From Candidatus Zhuqueibacterota bacterium (GTDB taxonomy: Bacteria > Zhuqueibacterota > Zhuqueibacteria > Zhuqueibacterales > Zhuqueibacteraceae): DNA of 38,761 nucleotides. Positions 25,807-34,803 of this stretch are shown here, in pieces. A program made the translations under genes and the position numbers. The stretch is taken from NCBI GenBank assembly GCA_003576975.1, contig QEVD01000083.1:1-38761 (forward strand), given 5' to 3'. The number at the start of each line of letters is the position of its first letter. The first letter of the stretch is position 1. Below the pieces are notes generated by a model. The model searched no databases, was not told where the DNA came from, and saw nothing but the letters and a program-made list of their open reading frames with translations.

Positions 25807-27777
25807 AAACCTCATGTCTCTCCCCGAATCCGGCAAAACTTTTTTCCTCCCATCCTGCAGCGTTGTTCGCAGCCGGGTCGCAGCTTCATTGGCATGAATT
25901 TGTACCAACCCGAGTGCAGTGGTTTTCTTCGCCAAAGCGGTTAGAATGAAGTCCTGCTCCATTAGATAAATAAAGAGTTGAAAGCGCGCGCCTTCTTGGA
26001 ATATGCATGTGAATTCACCGTCTTCCTGCAGCGCGGCTCCGAGGCTTTGGGCCATAGTCATTTGCGCGGCTGCGAGCGTTGCGAGTTTATCAACCTCAAA
26101 CAATTGCAGCGAGGGTTTCGCGCTGCTCGCCAATACCAGGCCATTACGGTCGCTGAGCAGCGCCAAATCAAGTTGCGCCCGGGCAACAAACTCAAACAAG
26201 GTTTCGAGCAGGGCCTGGGCATCGTTTCGTGAAGTTGGTGTGGCGAGCTGGCGCGCCTCAGGCGCTGCGTGCCATTGATGCATGAATTCCGGTTCCACCA
26301 CATCAAATGTGATGGCATCGTGATTCCTGTTTGTTTTTACCTCCCGGCCCAATGCGATAAGGCGAAGCATCTTTGCGATTTTAGTTTCTTGGAGTTGCGA
26401 TAAGCCAAAATCTGCGCGCGCAGTCTCCTCGCCCGAACGTGCCTTCCCACGTTTTCGTTGCCAAAACATTTGCGCAAAAATCGCCGGCATAAGGGCAATA
26501 AACCTGAACGAGGGCAAACCGAGAGCGCCATTCGAAACCTGGCGAAATAGGAATGCGCCCAGAACAACTGTGGTCATATTTGCAAACCACATGGCGAAAA
26601 CCGGCGAAAGTATCTGGTGATCGGCAAGCACTTCGCCGCCGATTAACGCCGTCCAATAGAAGAGAAAAAATCCCAGACTGAGGCCGGCGCCAGGGGCGAT
26701 GCCACCGCGGCGCGCTAGTGTCCCCAGGGGCGCGCCAATGACGACGAAAACCAGGCACGCCGCCGGGATTGCATACTTTTTGTGAATTTCCACCAACAAT
26801 GCCCGGATGACGGTCTCAAGACGTTGTGTTTCGGCAAGTTTTGCATCACGCAAACCCCGCAGGCTTTCTTGCGCCGGCAGTTGTGCGAGGTGTTCGCGCA
26901 ACTGCGCCATTTCCGTGCGTGCTGTTTTTACCTCTTGCCGCATCTGTTGGGTGCTCTTCTCGCGGTTGTTGCGCCGCGCTGCGTTGCCGGCAGTCATGAC
27001 GTTCGTCTTTCCGCCAAGTGTCATGAAATGTTTGGAGAAGCTGATTCGCCGGAATTCCTCCCCTTTTGTGATATTGATTTCTTGAATTTCACCATTAAAC
27101 AGCGTCAGCGCCAGTTCGCCCTGCGGGTTGTTCGAATGAATCAAACCCGAGTGTGCGGATATGGTGCGCCGCACCTCGGTCTGGCTGTTATCATCGATGA
27201 GCAGTTGGCGAATGGTGGTTTGACCGGCGCTGTCGACGAGCGCTTGCGCCAACAGGCCATAATTGGGAATTTCATTATACCAAACCCCGGGTTCGATTTG
27301 AACGGTTGGTTTGTGACGCACAATTTCTTCGGCGAGCGTGCGCACGCGGAGATTGTAATCGGGAAGGAGATTGTCATTGAACCAAATCAACGCGACGGCG
27401 AGCAGAGCAGCGGCAACTAAAACGGGTTGGACCTGATGCCACAGGCTGACACCACTGGCTTGCAGGGCTGCGAATTCGTTATCAGCCGCGAGACGGCCAA
27501 AAACCATCAGCGTGGCAGTCAAAACTGCCATTGGAACAGCCGTCGCGATAATCCAGGCAAGATTCAAACCTAGGAATTCCAGGACCACGGTCCAGGCCAA
27601 CCCTTTGCTCAGCAGACGGTTGAGATTACGAAACAATACTTCCAGAAGAAAGGCCAGTGTAATCAGGGCAAAGCTGAAGCAAAAGGGACCGAGGTGCTCG
27701 CGCAAAATATAATGTGGCAGAATGAATTGTCGCATGGTTAGGCGTGTTGCTAAAATGCTGAGTCCACTTGACAGCAT
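25798..27777 (-). CDS. LptF/LptG-family permease fused to a C-terminal Roadblock/LC7-like domain
   Basis: 659 residues as drawn; the second ATG at 27735 (MRQFILPHYILREHLGPF) fits LptF starts better, giving 645. Three N-terminal membrane helices (about 29-50, 66-95, 114-135), a periplasmic domain, a charged coiled-coil-like segment (about 270-330) and three more helices (337-356, 362-382, 388-412) form the LptF/G YjgP/YjgQ fold. LptF/G with LptB extract lipopolysaccharide from the inner membrane. Family members are about 360-400 residues; here residues 420-659 are extra and cytoplasmic. About 521-637 read like a Roadblock/LC7 domain: LDLALLSDRNGLVLASS, a helix KLATLAAAQMTMAQSLGAAL, a strand RFQLFIYLMEQDFILTALA and a final helix ALGLVQIHANEAATRL. 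No second lpt gene is adjacent. Confidence 0.85.
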   Translation of the reverse strand: MLSSGLSILATRLTMRQFILPHYILREHLGPFCFSFALITLAFLLEVLFRNLNRLLSKGLAWTVVLEFLGLNLAWIIATAVPMAVLTATLMVFGRLAADNEFAALQASGVSLWHQVQPVLVAAALLAVALIWFNDNLLPDYNLRVRTLAEEIVRHKPTVQIEPGVWYNEIPNYGLLAQALVDSAGQTTIRQLLIDDNSQTEVRRTISAHSGLIHSNNPQGELALTLFNGEIQEINITKGEEFRRISFSKHFMTLGGKTNVMTAGNAARRNNREKSTQQMRQEVKTARTEMAQLREHLAQLPAQESLRGLRDAKLAETQRLETVIRALLVEIHKKYAIPAACLVFVVIGAPLGTLARRGGIAPGAGLSLGFFLFYWTALIGGEVLADHQILSPVFAMWFANMTTVVLGAFLFRQVSNGALGLPSFRFIALMPAIFAQMFWQRKRGKARSGEETARADFGLSQLQETKIAKMLRLIALGREVKTNRNHDAITFDVVEPEFMHQWHAAPEARQLATPTSRNDAQALLETLFEFVARAQLDLALLSDRNGLVLASSAKPSLQLFEVDKLATLAAAQMTMAQSLGAALQEDGEFTCIFQEGARFQLFIYLMEQDFILTALAKKTTALGLVQIHANEAATRLRTTLQDGRKKVLPDSGRDMRFAI

Positions 27778-28075
27778 ATATACGCCACGCCGCCGGCTGC
27801 GGAATAGTTAAGTAATGCAAATTTTTTTCCGCACATGCGCTTTTTTAGTTCTACAACTATGCGTGTTCTTCGGCTGGAGAGGGCTCGGCTTAAATCTCTG
27901 GTTAAACCGTTTCCTCCCTATTGTGTCTGCCGCAATGGCTGGCGTGCAACACACGAATCCCGCGAAGTGTTTTTCAAAATTGAAGGCCCGCAGAATGGAT
28001 CTTGTTGAAAAGGCACAAGCCACAACCTTGATCTATGTGCGGCTTTCGGCGCTAATTCTTTGCAACCTCTCTCTT

Positions 28076-29594
28076 ATGCGACGAACGGGCAAACAGTTTT
28101 TGCTTCTGCTGACGTTTTTTTTAATTTGCAGTTGCGGCAGCCACTCCAGCAGTAATTCGAATTCGCCGCGAGCGGCGGCTGTGATTGGCCTGACTAGCGA
28201 TTTTGACACCCTGCTGGAATTGGGCACGGCCAACTCTGATGCGTTGCACGTGATCGAAGAGATGCTCTTCCTGACTTTGTGTGAATTGGATGAAGAGTTG
28301 AATCTGCGGCCACGCCTCGCCAAATCCTGGGACATTGGCGCCGGCGGCAAAGAAATCACCTTCACGCTGCGCGATGATGTGTTTTGGTCGGATGGGAAAC
28401 CGACGACTGCCGCTGATGTTCTGCTCACCTATCAACTGGCTGTGCATCCTCAAGTCGGATATACCGGACGCGATCGCTTCACGGAAATCGATACGGTGAT
28501 TGTGCTCGACCGGCATACCATCCGATTCACCTTCAAAAAGAAATACCCCGATGCCATGCTGGATTTACAGATTCCGATATTGCCCAAGCATATTCTGGAG
28601 AATGTGCCGCCTGCGCAATTGCGGCAATCGTCCTTTAACCGCCAGCCGGTTGGCAATGGGCCGTTCCTTCTCAAAGAGTGGCACGCCAATGACCGCATCG
28701 TGTTCGAGGCAAACCCGGATTATTTTGGCGGCCGGCCCAAGCTGGATTACGTCGTGTTTCGCGTTGTTCCAGACGAAACGGTTTTGCTTTCGAGTTTGCT
28801 CGCGGGTGAAATCAATGTCCTGTCATACGTGCCGCCCAACAAGTTGCGCATTCAATCTCAAACGGCCGGTTTTTCATGATCGCCGTGTGCGTGAGGCCAT
28901 AATCCATGCGATCAACCGGCAGAACCTGGTTGAGGTGCTGCTCAACGGCCAGGGCCGGTTGGTTGCCGGGCCGATTCCGCCGTATTTTTGGGCATATGAC
29001 GCATCCTTGCCGTTGGAAGTGTTCAATCCGCAAAAAGCAAATACTTTGCTCGATTACGCCGGCTGGAGCGCGCGCACAAAAGAGGGGTGGCGTGAGCGCG
29101 AGGGCGCCGTGCTCGAGTTTACGATGAAGACAAATGCCGACAACAAACTGCGCAGCGACGCGCTGGTAATGATGCAGGCGGATTTGGCGAATGTCGGAAT
29201 CCGTGCAAAGCCGGAACTGCTGGAATTCGGCAAGCTGGTCGAAGACGTTCTGCAGCGGCGTGATTTTGACGCGGTTTTGCTGTCGTGGAAGACGGGGTAC
29301 GCGGTTGATCCCTCGCCGGTCTGGCACTCGCGCGCGATTGAGAATGGCTATAACCTCGGCGCCTACCGCAATGTTCAAGTGGATTCTCTGTTAACCGCGG
29401 CGCGCTTGGAAACGGATCGCGCCAGGGCAAAACCGTTGTGGCGCGCTTTTCAACAGCAGGTGGTTGCCGATTGCCCCTATGTGTTTTTATATAATCAAGA
29501 CAATGTGGCCGTCGTTAAAAAGCAATTGCAGAATGTCAAAATGGACGTGCGCGGCTATCTGATCAACGTTGAAGAGTGGTATATCGCAAACTAG
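28076..29594 (+). pseudogene. Peptide ABC transporter substrate-binding lipoprotein (SBP_bac_5), broken by an internal deletion
   Basis: The gene starts at ATG 28076 with a lipoprotein signal ending LICSCGS; a frame open from 27815 has no signal and no ribosome binding site. The first frame shows the family pattern (LRPRLAKSWDIGAGGKEITF, TLRDDVFWSDGKP, NGPFLLKEWHANDRIVF, LSYVPPNK). Around 28845-28850 it switches to another frame that reads FNLKRPVFHDRRVREAIIHA, the next conserved block, and continues to EEWYIAN. About 25 residues normally found between these blocks are missing, so a deletion of about 75 bases that is not a multiple of three has occurred. A working copy would deliver peptides to the Dpp/Opp permeases encoded 5 kb downstream. 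Confidence 0.8.
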
Positions 29595-29615
29595 TGCATT
29601 GTTTCTGTGAATTAT

Positions 29616-29695
29616 GTAGTCGCCGCTCCTTGTGGGCGGCTGTTGCGTCAATGAATTCGCGGTTGCAGCAATGCCCCGCAAGGAGACAGGCCTAC
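29616..29695. repeat. Imperfect palindromic intergenic element, second copy of the GTAG family
   Basis: GTAG-N6-CTCCTTGTGGG (29616-29636) pairs with the complement of CCCGCAAGGAG-N6-CTAC (29675-29695), with one mismatch in the 11-base block. The layout resembles the element at 12650-12758. The remainder of the 29595-29970 gap holds no supported gene. Confidence 0.55.
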
Positions 29696-29970
29696 GAAAG
29701 CAATGTAACAATGCACTTGTGTACGGTTGCGCTGATTTGTACGAGTCTCTTATTTTGTCATCCGGCAGGAATCTTGTGTAGTCGCCGGCAAATTGCCGAG
29801 TACCTTACACGATTCGAATGACATTTTCAAGTGCGTGCGTCACAAGGCTCGGCGAAATGATCTTGCGCGAGCACACACTCCCGGAAATTGAGGTAACCGG
29901 GTAGAGGTGAGATAATGCGCCACGTTGTCAAAAATTGGCTGGTTGAGAACAAGTGGAATGAGGAGTTCTA

Positions 29971-31428
29971 TTGAAAGAATTTGCTGACAAGTCATTCACG
30001 ATTCTTGTCATTGGGGAACGTGATTTGCATGAAACCGTGCGGCGCTGCCTACCCGAGGGGGAAGCGATTGAGCTGTGCTGTTGCAACGAAGAAGAGAAGG
30101 CGCAGACGTATCTCGCCAAGCAAGGGCCAGACATGATTGTGGCTGATTTTGATTTGCCGCGCTTCAAGCCGGTACGTTTTCTTGGCAGCCTGTTCAATGC
30201 CAGCGAGCGCCACGAGGTGGTGATGGTGGCAGAAGCGCCCACAATTGAAACCGTGGTGCGCTGCATGCAATTAGGCGTGCGCGACTTCCTGCAATTGCCC
30301 AAAGAAAACCTCAAACTTCACGAGATCGTCAAAAGAATTTATGCGCACTGGCAGCAAAATCAAAAGGGAGCCGTGTTTCAGGCGCAACAGCATGAACGCT
30401 TTTCGGTATCCGGCATCATTGGCGCAAGCCCGCAGATGCAGCATGTTATCCTGCTGATTCAAAAAATCATTGGCCGGCGCTGGGTCACCGTGCTCATTCG
30501 CGGTGAGACCGGCACCGGTAAGGAAGTAGTGGCGCGCGCGATTCATTACGGCAGTTCGGAAGCAGCCAAAAATGCGCCATTCGTGGAGATCAACTGTACC
30601 GCCATTCCGGAAAATTTGCTGGAAGCGGAATTGTTCGGCTATGAAAAGGGCGCGTTTACCGACGCGAAGTTCAGCAAGAAAGGCCTGTTCGAGCTGGCCG
30701 AAGGCGGCACGCTGTTTCTCGATGAAATTGGCGACATGAGCCTGGTGTTGCAGGCGAAGCTGCTGAAAGCAATTGAGGAAAAGCGCTTCCGACGTCTCGG
30801 TGGCACCCAAAGCATCGAAGTGAAAACGCGCATCATGGCCGGCACTCACGCGGACATGGAAAGAAGCATTGAAGTAGGCCGCTTCCGCCGCGACTTGTAT
30901 TATCGCCTCAACGTCATCAATATCATGTTGCCGCCGCTGCGCGAACGCGGAAAAGATGTTCTGCTGCTGGCGCGCCATTTTGTGAATCATTACGCCGTGG
31001 AATACAACGCCACGGCAAAATCATTCCTGCCGGCTGCGGAGGAAGCTTTGATGAGTTATGATTGGCCCGGAAATGTGCGCGAGCTGCAGCACGTCGTGGA
31101 GCGCGCCGTCTTGCTCGGCGATAATGCGGAAATCGGCGTCCGGGAAATCTATGAAGCTCTGGGTTTAGAGCCGCAACCTCAGGCAAGTGCGCCAGCGCCG
31201 GCGCGTGAATCTCAAGGGCCGTTCTGGGGACGTGTCATCGAGATACCCCCCGAGGGCCTTTCGCTGCGTGATGGTGAGTGCAAATTGATCGAAGAGATTT
31301 TGCGCTTAACCAAATGGAACAAAACCCGCGCGTCGCAAATTTTGGGCATTTCACGGCCGCGCTTGGCGCGCAAGATTGAGGAATACCGGATTACGGATCC
31401 GCGCGCGCCGGCGCATGCGTATTCCTAA
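29971..31428 (+). CDS. Sigma-54-dependent activator with a degenerate receiver domain
   Basis: 485 residues from TTG 29971, chosen because AGGAG lies five bases upstream. The N-terminal about 115 residues are a receiver-like domain; D59 is at the phosphorylation position, but the acidic pair of strand 1 is GE (VIGERD), the conserved Thr is Ala and the conserved Lys-Pro is Leu-Pro (LQLPK). The AAA+ domain has Walker A GETGTGKE (178-185), Walker B GGTLFLDEIGDM and the sigma-54-contact loop GAFTDA in place of GAFTGA. A Fis-type helix-turn-helix ends the protein (KTRASQILGISRPRLARKIE). It should activate sigma-54 promoters. No partner kinase is adjacent, and I found no certain -24/-12 promoter. 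Confidence 0.92.
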   Translation: MKEFADKSFTILVIGERDLHETVRRCLPEGEAIELCCCNEEEKAQTYLAKQGPDMIVADFDLPRFKPVRFLGSLFNASERHEVVMVAEAPTIETVVRCMQLGVRDFLQLPKENLKLHEIVKRIYAHWQQNQKGAVFQAQQHERFSVSGIIGASPQMQHVILLIQKIIGRRWVTVLIRGETGTGKEVVARAIHYGSSEAAKNAPFVEINCTAIPENLLEAELFGYEKGAFTDAKFSKKGLFELAEGGTLFLDEIGDMSLVLQAKLLKAIEEKRFRRLGGTQSIEVKTRIMAGTHADMERSIEVGRFRRDLYYRLNVINIMLPPLRERGKDVLLLARHFVNHYAVEYNATAKSFLPAAEEALMSYDWPGNVRELQHVVERAVLLGDNAEIGVREIYEALGLEPQPQASAPAPARESQGPFWGRVIEIPPEGLSLRDGECKLIEEILRLTKWNKTRASQILGISRPRLARKIEEYRITDPRAPAHAYS

Positions 31429-31437
31429 GGATTGTCG

Positions 31438-31553
31438 ATTAAATAACTTGCCCAAATCTCAAACCGCGAATGCACGCCAATAAGCGCGAATTTTAAAATT
31501 AGCGGATATTCGCGTTTATTGGCGGTTCCCCAAATGAGTAAGTTATTTAAATG
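31438..31553. repeat. MITE-like palindromic element
   Basis: The left end ATTAAATAACTTGCCCAAAT and the right end (complement ATTTAAATAACTTACTCATT) are imperfect inverted repeats around the palindrome AATTTTAAAATT near 31490-31500. The arms share CGCCAATAA and CGCGAAT. A shortened copy is at 25743-25806. It begins 10 bases after the stop of the sigma-54 activator. Confidence 0.65.
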
Positions 31554-32127
31554 GCGTTCCTAAGCACCGGCGCAACATATTGCTTCTGGTTTGACTCGTG
31601 CGGCCGCCTTCGACAAACAAGCCGCAGCATGCCCGACAAAACTATTTTTGACAAAGCCAATCCCCGGATGGTTTTGCCAGAAATGGTTTTTGTTTTTAAT
31701 AAGCAGCGGATCTGGTCTCAAAGACGCGCGTGCAATGAAATATTACACTCTTCCGTGTCAGCGGCCTTACGGTCGTAACAAAACATTCCGATGCAAGAGT
31801 CTCATACTCGCGAGCACAGAAGCGCTTTCCAAAACGTATTCGTTAAGCAGTTGTTTTCCCAGGAGGACGCGTATGAACGTTGCCTTAGTGATGCTCCTGG
31901 CATACTCCTTGAAGAAGAGTGAGCGGTAAGTTATTCCATTTCGAGTTGTGTTCCGAACATTTGGCTATCCCACCTTTCGTCTTCCCCGAAAACAGGATAT
32001 TTCGGGACAGTTGTCACGCCATGGGCGGTTTCTTTTTCAACTCTTTTCAAATCACATTGCACAGTAACACAGCACGGCTAAATGATCTAAAGGATAGAGC
32101 ATTTTATTCAAACTTTCGAGGACCGTT
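31554..32127. other. Gap upstream of the lipoprotein gene
   Basis: About 570 bases. Forward frames at 31551-31778 and 31591-31929 lack ribosome binding sites and family matches. The 13-mer AGCACCGGCGCAA (31563-31575) also occurs at 34714-34726. No promoter stands out clearly. Confidence 0.3.
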
Positions 32128-32985
32128 ATGAAACGCTTCCGTTTTTTTCGACGACTCTCTTACGCCATCTGTTTGTGCGCCACGGCTCTGTTTGTTGTAA
32201 GCTGCAGCGAAGAGCCGGCCTCGGGACCAATTTCTCCCTTGCAGTCAACGCAACAGCAGAAGGCCCGGGGCAACGTGAGGCCATTGCCGCGCAAGGCTGA
32301 TGAGAGCACTGCGGTGAAATCACTGGCAAAGGGCAGTTACACGGACGAGCAGCTTATTGCGATGATCAGCCAGCAGTCTCGACTCTCGATGAGTGAGCTT
32401 GGGTTTATTTTGTTGCGAGAATCGCCGCTGTCTTCTAACGTTCTCATGGCGGTTTTGCAGCGCGATCCCAAGTTGCCGCCCCTTTTTCTCAAAACCGTTT
32501 TGCTCGCCAGCACGCCGCTTCCCGTTGCGGTTGCGCAGGCCATTCAGGAAGAAGAACTTCTATCCGGCAGGGATCTGCGCCTCGTGATGGAAGCGCAAGC
32601 GGGATTTACCGGCCATTTTCTTGATACCAAGGTCTCCAAATGGATGACTGCCAGTGAGGGCGGTGAGATTTGGCATGGCGGCCATAAGATCGAGTTTCCG
32701 CCCGGTGCGCTGATGCAGGATGCGTATGCCTCGATTTCAATCAGCCCCAGCAACTATATTCAAGTAGATTTCGGTCCGGACGGGTGGTTTAATCGCGAAG
32801 TAACGGTGGCCATTTCCTACAAGAACGTTGATCTTTCTGGTGTTGATGAGAACGCGCTCACACTGTCCTGGTATGATGAAACGGCGGACCAATGGATCGA
32901 GGTGGCGAGCAGGGTTGACACCAGACGGAAGTATATCTTTGCGCAAGTTTGGCACTTCACGCAATACACGATTTCCGTAAAATAA
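32128..32985 (+). CDS. Lipoprotein with a C-terminal ZU5-like domain
   Basis: 285 residues; GAGGACCG precedes the ATG. A signal sequence ends in the lipobox VVSCSEE. Residues about 65-165 are helical with short repeated segments (LTDEQ-like YTDEQLIAMISQQSRLSMSE, SPLSSNVLMAVLQRDPKLPP). From about 172 the protein has EGGEIWHGGHKIEFPPGAL, IQVDFGPDGWFNREVTVAIS and a final TQYTISVK strand, which resembles ZU5-like domains (GGxVxxxxxxxxxPPGAL). The family of the helical half is unknown. The protein should be anchored to the envelope. The function is not known. It lies between the sigma-54 activator and the TPR protein but 230 bases from the latter, so shared transcription is uncertain. Confidence 0.8.
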   Translation: MKRFRFFRRLSYAICLCATALFVVSCSEEPASGPISPLQSTQQQKARGNVRPLPRKADESTAVKSLAKGSYTDEQLIAMISQQSRLSMSELGFILLRESPLSSNVLMAVLQRDPKLPPLFLKTVLLASTPLPVAVAQAIQEEELLSGRDLRLVMEAQAGFTGHFLDTKVSKWMTASEGGEIWHGGHKIEFPPGALMQDAYASISISPSNYIQVDFGPDGWFNREVTVAISYKNVDLSGVDENALTLSWYDETADQWIEVASRVDTRRKYIFAQVWHFTQYTISVK

Positions 32986-33213
32986 CACCAGGGGTCTCTT
33001 AACTCGGCATAGGTACATTCGAATTTTCGCTCACAGGGCACACAAGAAGGGCGAAAGAGCTTTTGGTGAAATGCGAAGCAAAGTTAAAGATGTAATATTG
33101 CGCCACCTCCTGTAATGAAATGTTATAGACCGTCGCTCAGATTTTATTAAGTTAATGCGATTCAGCGCCAAGATTTCGAGTGGTATGGCTCTTGCGTATA
33201 TTTCCGACGAGAA

Positions 33214-34503
33214 ATGAACATGAGTAAGCACGTAAAAAAAGAAAATCGGCGTGGCAGTGCGGAGGACTATAAGCCGGTTTTGGCCAAACTCGCAGCGGCG
33301 TTGAAACAGGCTGAAGCAAGCGTTGAAGCGGATTCTGACGAATTTGTCGATCTCACCTATAACATGGAAAAGCTGGCGCGAAAATTTCTTTCCCAGGAGA
33401 GGACGCAACAAGGCGCCCAGTACTTTAAAACGGCGGTAACCCATTTGAGACAATTTGCCCAAATCAAGCATGATCAGGAGCAAGAACTCAATCTGTGCTA
33501 TAGCGCCGGTCAAACCTTTGCCCTACTCGGGTTGGTGGAGGAGGCGACGGAGAGCTACGAGCAATCGCTCAAGCTCAGCAAAGAGCTTCATGACAGCAAA
33601 TCGCATGCGCGCACACTGCGCCAGCTCGGCAATCTCAAGCTGCGCCAGAGCAAGTGGAAAGAGGCGATTGCTTGCTTCGAGCTTAGTTATAGAATTTCGC
33701 AGGAGAATGGCGAGCCGCGGGATGAAGCCTACGCGTTGAACAGTCTGGCTGCCGCCTATTTTCATACCGCGGCGTGGCGTAAAATGGAAACCACCTGCGA
33801 ACGCACGCTTTCTCTGGCCGAAAAAATGAACGACGACGATTTGACCGCTTGCGTGTGTAACAATCTTGGCGCGTTGTACAATGTTCAAGGCCAATGGGAC
33901 AAGGCGCTCGCCACGCTGCAAAAAAGTTTGTTGCTGTTTGAACGGCTAGGCGACCGTCGAGGATTAGCAGAAACATATAACAACATGGCAACGGCATATC
34001 GTGACAAAGAGTTTTGGCACGAATCCGGAAAGTGTTATGCCAAGGGGCTGGAGTTGGCGCGCGAAGCCAGCGACGTCGTGGTTGAGGCGCAAGTGATCCT
34101 CAATCGCGTTGAACTGTATTTGCTCATGCACGATCTGGACATGGCCGAAAAGCAATGCCAAATCGCGTTGCGCACGTTTCATGGACTCGAACACAAATCC
34201 GGCGAGGCCGATGCCTGCCGTTTGCTCGGCGTAGTCTATACCAGAAAAGAGAATTGGGGCCTGGCGAAAAAGTATCTCGAAGAAGCATTGCAACTTTTTT
34301 CTCATTATGCCAACACGCTGGGTCTGGCCGAAACCCACAAGAGCTACGCCGAGTTTTGGCATGGCAAAGGCAGCGCAAAATCCGAGCGCAAACATTTGCA
34401 AAAGGCCCTGGAGTATTACAAGCGCATCAAGGCTCAACGGGAAATCAAAAAACTGGAAAAACTGCTGCGCGAGCTGCAAGCCGCGGACAAGCTCAAAAAT
34501 TGA
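33214..34503 (+). CDS. TPR-repeat protein
   Basis: 429 residues (ATG 33214; a second in-frame ATG lies at 33220). About nine tetratricopeptide repeats can be seen from about residue 90 on, for example AGQTFALLGLVEEATESYEQ, LGNLKLRQSKWKEAIACFEL, NLGALYNVQGQWDKALATLQ and NMATAYRDKEFWHESGKCYA. There is no signal peptide or membrane helix, so it is cytoplasmic. Such proteins scaffold protein complexes or act as sensors with LuxR/MalT-type or Rap-type regulators, but no DNA-binding or enzymatic domain is attached here. It may belong with the sigma-54 activator upstream, though the gaps are large. No specific partner can be named. Confidence 0.85.
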   Translation: MNMSKHVKKENRRGSAEDYKPVLAKLAAALKQAEASVEADSDEFVDLTYNMEKLARKFLSQERTQQGAQYFKTAVTHLRQFAQIKHDQEQELNLCYSAGQTFALLGLVEEATESYEQSLKLSKELHDSKSHARTLRQLGNLKLRQSKWKEAIACFELSYRISQENGEPRDEAYALNSLAAAYFHTAAWRKMETTCERTLSLAEKMNDDDLTACVCNNLGALYNVQGQWDKALATLQKSLLLFERLGDRRGLAETYNNMATAYRDKEFWHESGKCYAKGLELAREASDVVVEAQVILNRVELYLLMHDLDMAEKQCQIALRTFHGLEHKSGEADACRLLGVVYTRKENWGLAKKYLEEALQLFSHYANTLGLAETHKSYAEFWHGKGSAKSERKHLQKALEYYKRIKAQREIKKLEKLLRELQAADKLKN

Positions 34504-34803
34504 GCAGCCCCATTTTTTGGAAATCTTGCTTTAGGCCTCCGGCCCCGTTTCGCCTCAATTTGAAGAGAAAAGCCTCGCCGGCAAAATTGCAGTCTCTTGA
34601 AAAGTTCGTGAAGTTTGATTTTTAGGATGGTCTTTTTGCGGGCGAAAACTTGCTGCGGTTGTAAAGGTTTTTTGCGATCAACCTCTCAAGTCTTCGGACA
34701 AAGCATGTTCAAAAGCACCGGCGCAAAGCCTTGTGCCGGTGTCTCTCAAACAACGCTTACAATTTTGCTTTGAATTTCAAAAACGAGTCACCCCGGCGCC
34801 TCT
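34504..34803. other. Gap with a 26-base hairpin before the peptide transporter genes
   Basis: CACCGGCGCAA (34716-34726) and TTGTGCCGGTG (34731-34741) form an 11-base stem with one wobble pair and a 4-base loop. It could terminate upstream transcription or form a leader hairpin for the transporter operon at 34804. No gene is supported in the rest of the gap. Confidence 0.5.

Noticed and set aside
30640-30680. GAFTDA instead of GAFTGA as a sign of lost sigma-54 contact
   Set aside because: GAFTDA variants are common in functional NtrC-family activators, so the change alone does not indicate loss of function.
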